This document shows positions 61,885 through 64,000 of a stretch of 64,000 nucleotides of DNA, piece by piece (within the stretch, counting starts at the first letter, position 1; every line of letters starts with the position of its first letter). The translations under genes were made by a program, and so were the position numbers. The notes beneath the pieces are model-generated. The model had not been told where the DNA came from. It ran no database searches and saw only the letters and a list, made by a program, of their open reading frames with translations. This DNA comes from Asterella californica (Eukaryota; Streptophyta; Marchantiopsida; Marchantiales; Aytoniaceae), in assembly GCA_036924285.1 (NCBI GenBank), contig JAYKYS010000002.1, positions 5,704,001 to 5,768,000 on the forward strand. The letters are read 5' to 3'.

Positions 61885-62640
61885 GAGTTGAAACTGACGG
61901 ACCAGGAAAGAGAAGAACTACTTGGGATGAGTGACATCTAGTTGCACTTTTGGAATGTAAAAAGAGAGTGGAAAGAATTTGAGCGTCAGATTGGTCGAGA
62001 GTGCATTGAGACTGCCGAGCAGAAGTGGTATAAGATTTCAAAGAATATGAAAGAGCAAGGGGTGTTATGTGAATGAGGTCCTTTATATACCAAGTGGGAG
62101 TTTGTGATAAAAAACTACAAAAAAGTGAAGGATTGGAATGCTAAGAGTAGCATCCAACCTTATCAGGCTATGTCCCTTAAAGAGAGGAAGGACAAGAAGA
62201 TGTCATTTGACTTTTCAGACTCCTAGATCGATATATTAGAATCCTTCTATGGAGGATGGTCATCGATGACCCCTCTTTGTATAAGTGAGAGCAACTCTAC
62301 TGTGTAAATAGAGGATGAGGATGAAAATAATCAAAAGGGAGAGCAAACCATGTCTCATGTCGCATCGCTGTCTATTGAACGAGTGCAGCCTTCCGAGACT
62401 GGATAGCGATCTGAAGGAGCTCAGCCGTCTCATAGTGTCATCGACTCACAAACTATGAAGTCAAATTCAGAAGTGAAGAGGAAGAAAATAAGTTCCATGT
62501 CAACTACTGCACAAGTTGACAACATGAGCACTTTCTCAAGTAGCATTGTTGATGTAGAGAGTAGAAAGCTCCAATGGAGTTAGAGAGAGAAGACTCTTTG
62601 AGACAAAGTTGAGGTGAAGATGGTTAGAATGCATAGTGAC
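61885..62640 (+). pseudogene. Myb/trihelix-like protein of a Harbinger transposon, degenerate
   Basis: Plus-strand pieces give 'RTTWDE' and 'HLVALLECKK', then in another frame 'REWKEFERQIGRECIETAEQKWYKISKNMKEQG' (in parts). 'KNYKKVKDWNAKS' and 'YQAMSLKERKDKKM' follow. This resembles the Myb/SANT-like (trihelix-type) DNA-binding protein that PIF/Harbinger elements encode beside their transposase. A Ser-rich C-terminal part with a Lys/Arg cluster ('SEVKRKKISS') follows. Several stops and a frameshift break it. It lies upstream of the transposase remnant in the same orientation. Confidence 0.6.
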
Positions 62641-63099
62641 CATCCATTCATAAGGACAAGAGAGTTCCAATAACATATTCTCATAGTGTGTTAGAGACTA
62701 AATGGTTGTTTTGGCTCTAAACCTCGAGTTTACTTAATGTTTAGTGTGGGTTCATATTTTGGTGATAAAGTCTTCGTGAGTTTTATGTATGAGAATGCAA
62801 TTATTTATGGTTAGTGATTGTCTGCCTGCATTATATGTGTGGTGCATAGCTGAATTCGCTCTTGTTGTTAGTGATAGATGCTTGTACACTATGTGTGCAA
62901 GTGGTCATGGGGTCGATTTCGATGATGGACATCAATGAAAGAGATGTTTGTTTTGAGAGAGAGGAGATGTGTCCAGCGCTCCATACAACTATAGCACATG
63001 TTATGAGCCAACATGAGATAACAATGTGATGGATGAAAGAACGGTCTTTGATATGGTTCGATTATTTTCTTTGGTACTCATATGATGACAGTAGATGGG

Positions 63100-64000
63100 T
63101 GAAAATGTTATGAATGTAGAAGCAAACATTTATGGACTTGGTTGCATAACTAGCTCCACATACAAAGAAACGTGACACACAATTCTGGAGGGCCATTTCT
63201 ATAGAGGTACGAGTTGCACTAGTGCTATATAGCTTAGCTAAGGGTGCTAATTACTTTAATGTGAGAGAAAGATTTGGTATAAGTTAGAGCACAATCCAAG
63301 AAATCATGCATGATGTGGTGCATGTAACTGTACGAGTTATCTGTCCAAAATATTTGAAGTGACCGACTAGTCCAGACACATAGTGAGTTTCAGCCGGTTT
63401 TGTCAGACAATGTGGACTCCGAAATTGTCAAGGGGCTATAGATGAGAGTCATATTCATATTCAAGTACCGCCGGGGAGGTCAAGACAATCGTTGGATTTC
63501 TACAATTGAAAGAGATATCTCTCAATAGTTTTACAAGGAATATGTGATATTGATGGCGTGTTTTTGGATGTACACATTGGTTGTACAAGAGCAACGAACG
63601 ATAAACATGTGTTGTGGGTGTCAAGCTTCTATCACAAAGTGAGAGAAAGAGAACTACTCAATGAGCCAATAATCCAGATGAATGGAGATACACAACTGAA
63701 ACCTTATATACTCGAGGACTTAGGGTACACAATGCATCCTTGGCCGATGATGCCTTACAACGTTAATGCGAATTCAACTGCACTTCATGTAATTTACACT
63801 GAACATCACACTAGAGGCAGAACATGCGTAGGATAAGCACTCAGAATTTGAAGGTCAGGTTCAAAATACTAAACCATTGGAATAAATTCTAGTGTTGTAT
63901 GGGCAGCCCGCGTAGCTCACGCTTGCTGCATACTCCAAAACATGTTAGTGCATAAGCGAGTTTCGTTGATGGACATAACCAAAGTTGTAGTTGCACCGAT
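63100..64000 (+). pseudogene. PIF/Harbinger transposase, degenerate, at the window edge
   Basis: Helix-turn-helix region: 'RVALVLYSLAKGANYFNVRERFG' (in parts) and 'STIQEIMHDVVHVTV'. The DDE_4-type nuclease follows: first Asp in 'GAIDESHIHIQVPP' (63,433-63,474), second in 'GVFLDVHIGC' (near 63,570). 'LKPYILEDLGYTMHPWPMMPY' (in parts) and 'EHHTRGRTCV' precede the third-acid region. After a one-base shift, 'LKVRFKILNHWNKF' and 'VVWAARVAHACCILQNML' follow, typical of the family end. Stops after 'SLDFYN' and elsewhere inactivate it. The element may continue beyond 64,000, and its TIRs were not found. Confidence 0.82.

Overview
This window looks like nuclear DNA of a land plant or close streptophyte relative. 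It contains two spliced plant-type host genes with GT-AG introns: an RD19-type papain-family protease and the nucleolar GTPase NUG2/NOG2. They lie in a landscape made mostly of transposable elements. The element mix (chromovirus, a 2.5-kb-LTR Ty3 element, a LINE-like reverse transcriptase, a MULE, a Harbinger) would suit a bryophyte or other non-seed plant, but the species cannot be fixed from the sequence. Nothing bacterial, plastid or viral was seen.

Layout. 1-7.4 kb: AT-rich, no convincing gene, one 74-bp triple tandem repeat. 7.4-14.6 kb: decayed Ty3/chromovirus LTR retrotransposon on the minus strand, followed by a hairpin and an inverted LTR fragment. 15.3-15.8 kb: degenerate tandem repeats. 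16.05-18.6 kb: four-exon RD19-like cysteine protease gene (minus strand), intact. 18.6-24.6 kb: non-coding, with a 40-bp perfect palindrome and a LINE remnant. 24.6-33.2 kb: an 8.6-kb Mutator-like transposon bounded by 218/250-bp terminal inverted repeats. 33.2-37.1 kb: non-coding. 37.15-51.0 kb: a degenerate LINE-like reverse transcriptase (minus strand), split by an 11-kb Ty3 element at 38,401-49,415 that has two LTRs of exactly 2,516 bp. 51-55.5 kb: non-coding, with striking hairpin structures. 55.55-59.66 kb: twelve-exon NUG2/NOG2 gene (minus strand), intact, with a telo-box upstream. 61.9-64 kb: degenerate PIF/Harbinger pair (Myb-like protein plus DDE transposase), running to or past the window edge.

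The most unusual object is the Mutator-like element. Besides its broken transposase it carries an open frame (28,145-28,903, plus strand) that resembles the zinc-ribbon OB-fold at the C-terminus of replication protein A subunit 1. A second, broken, diverged copy of the same architecture lies in opposite orientation near its other end. Between them is a spliced minus-strand gene flanked by two arrays of short palindromes. This would be a DNA transposon with paired RPA-like cargo. The assignment rests on motif recognition and needs a profile search.

The two host genes are not functionally linked. The protease is probably a vacuolar or lytic-compartment enzyme, and NUG2 works in 60S ribosomal subunit assembly in the nucleolus.
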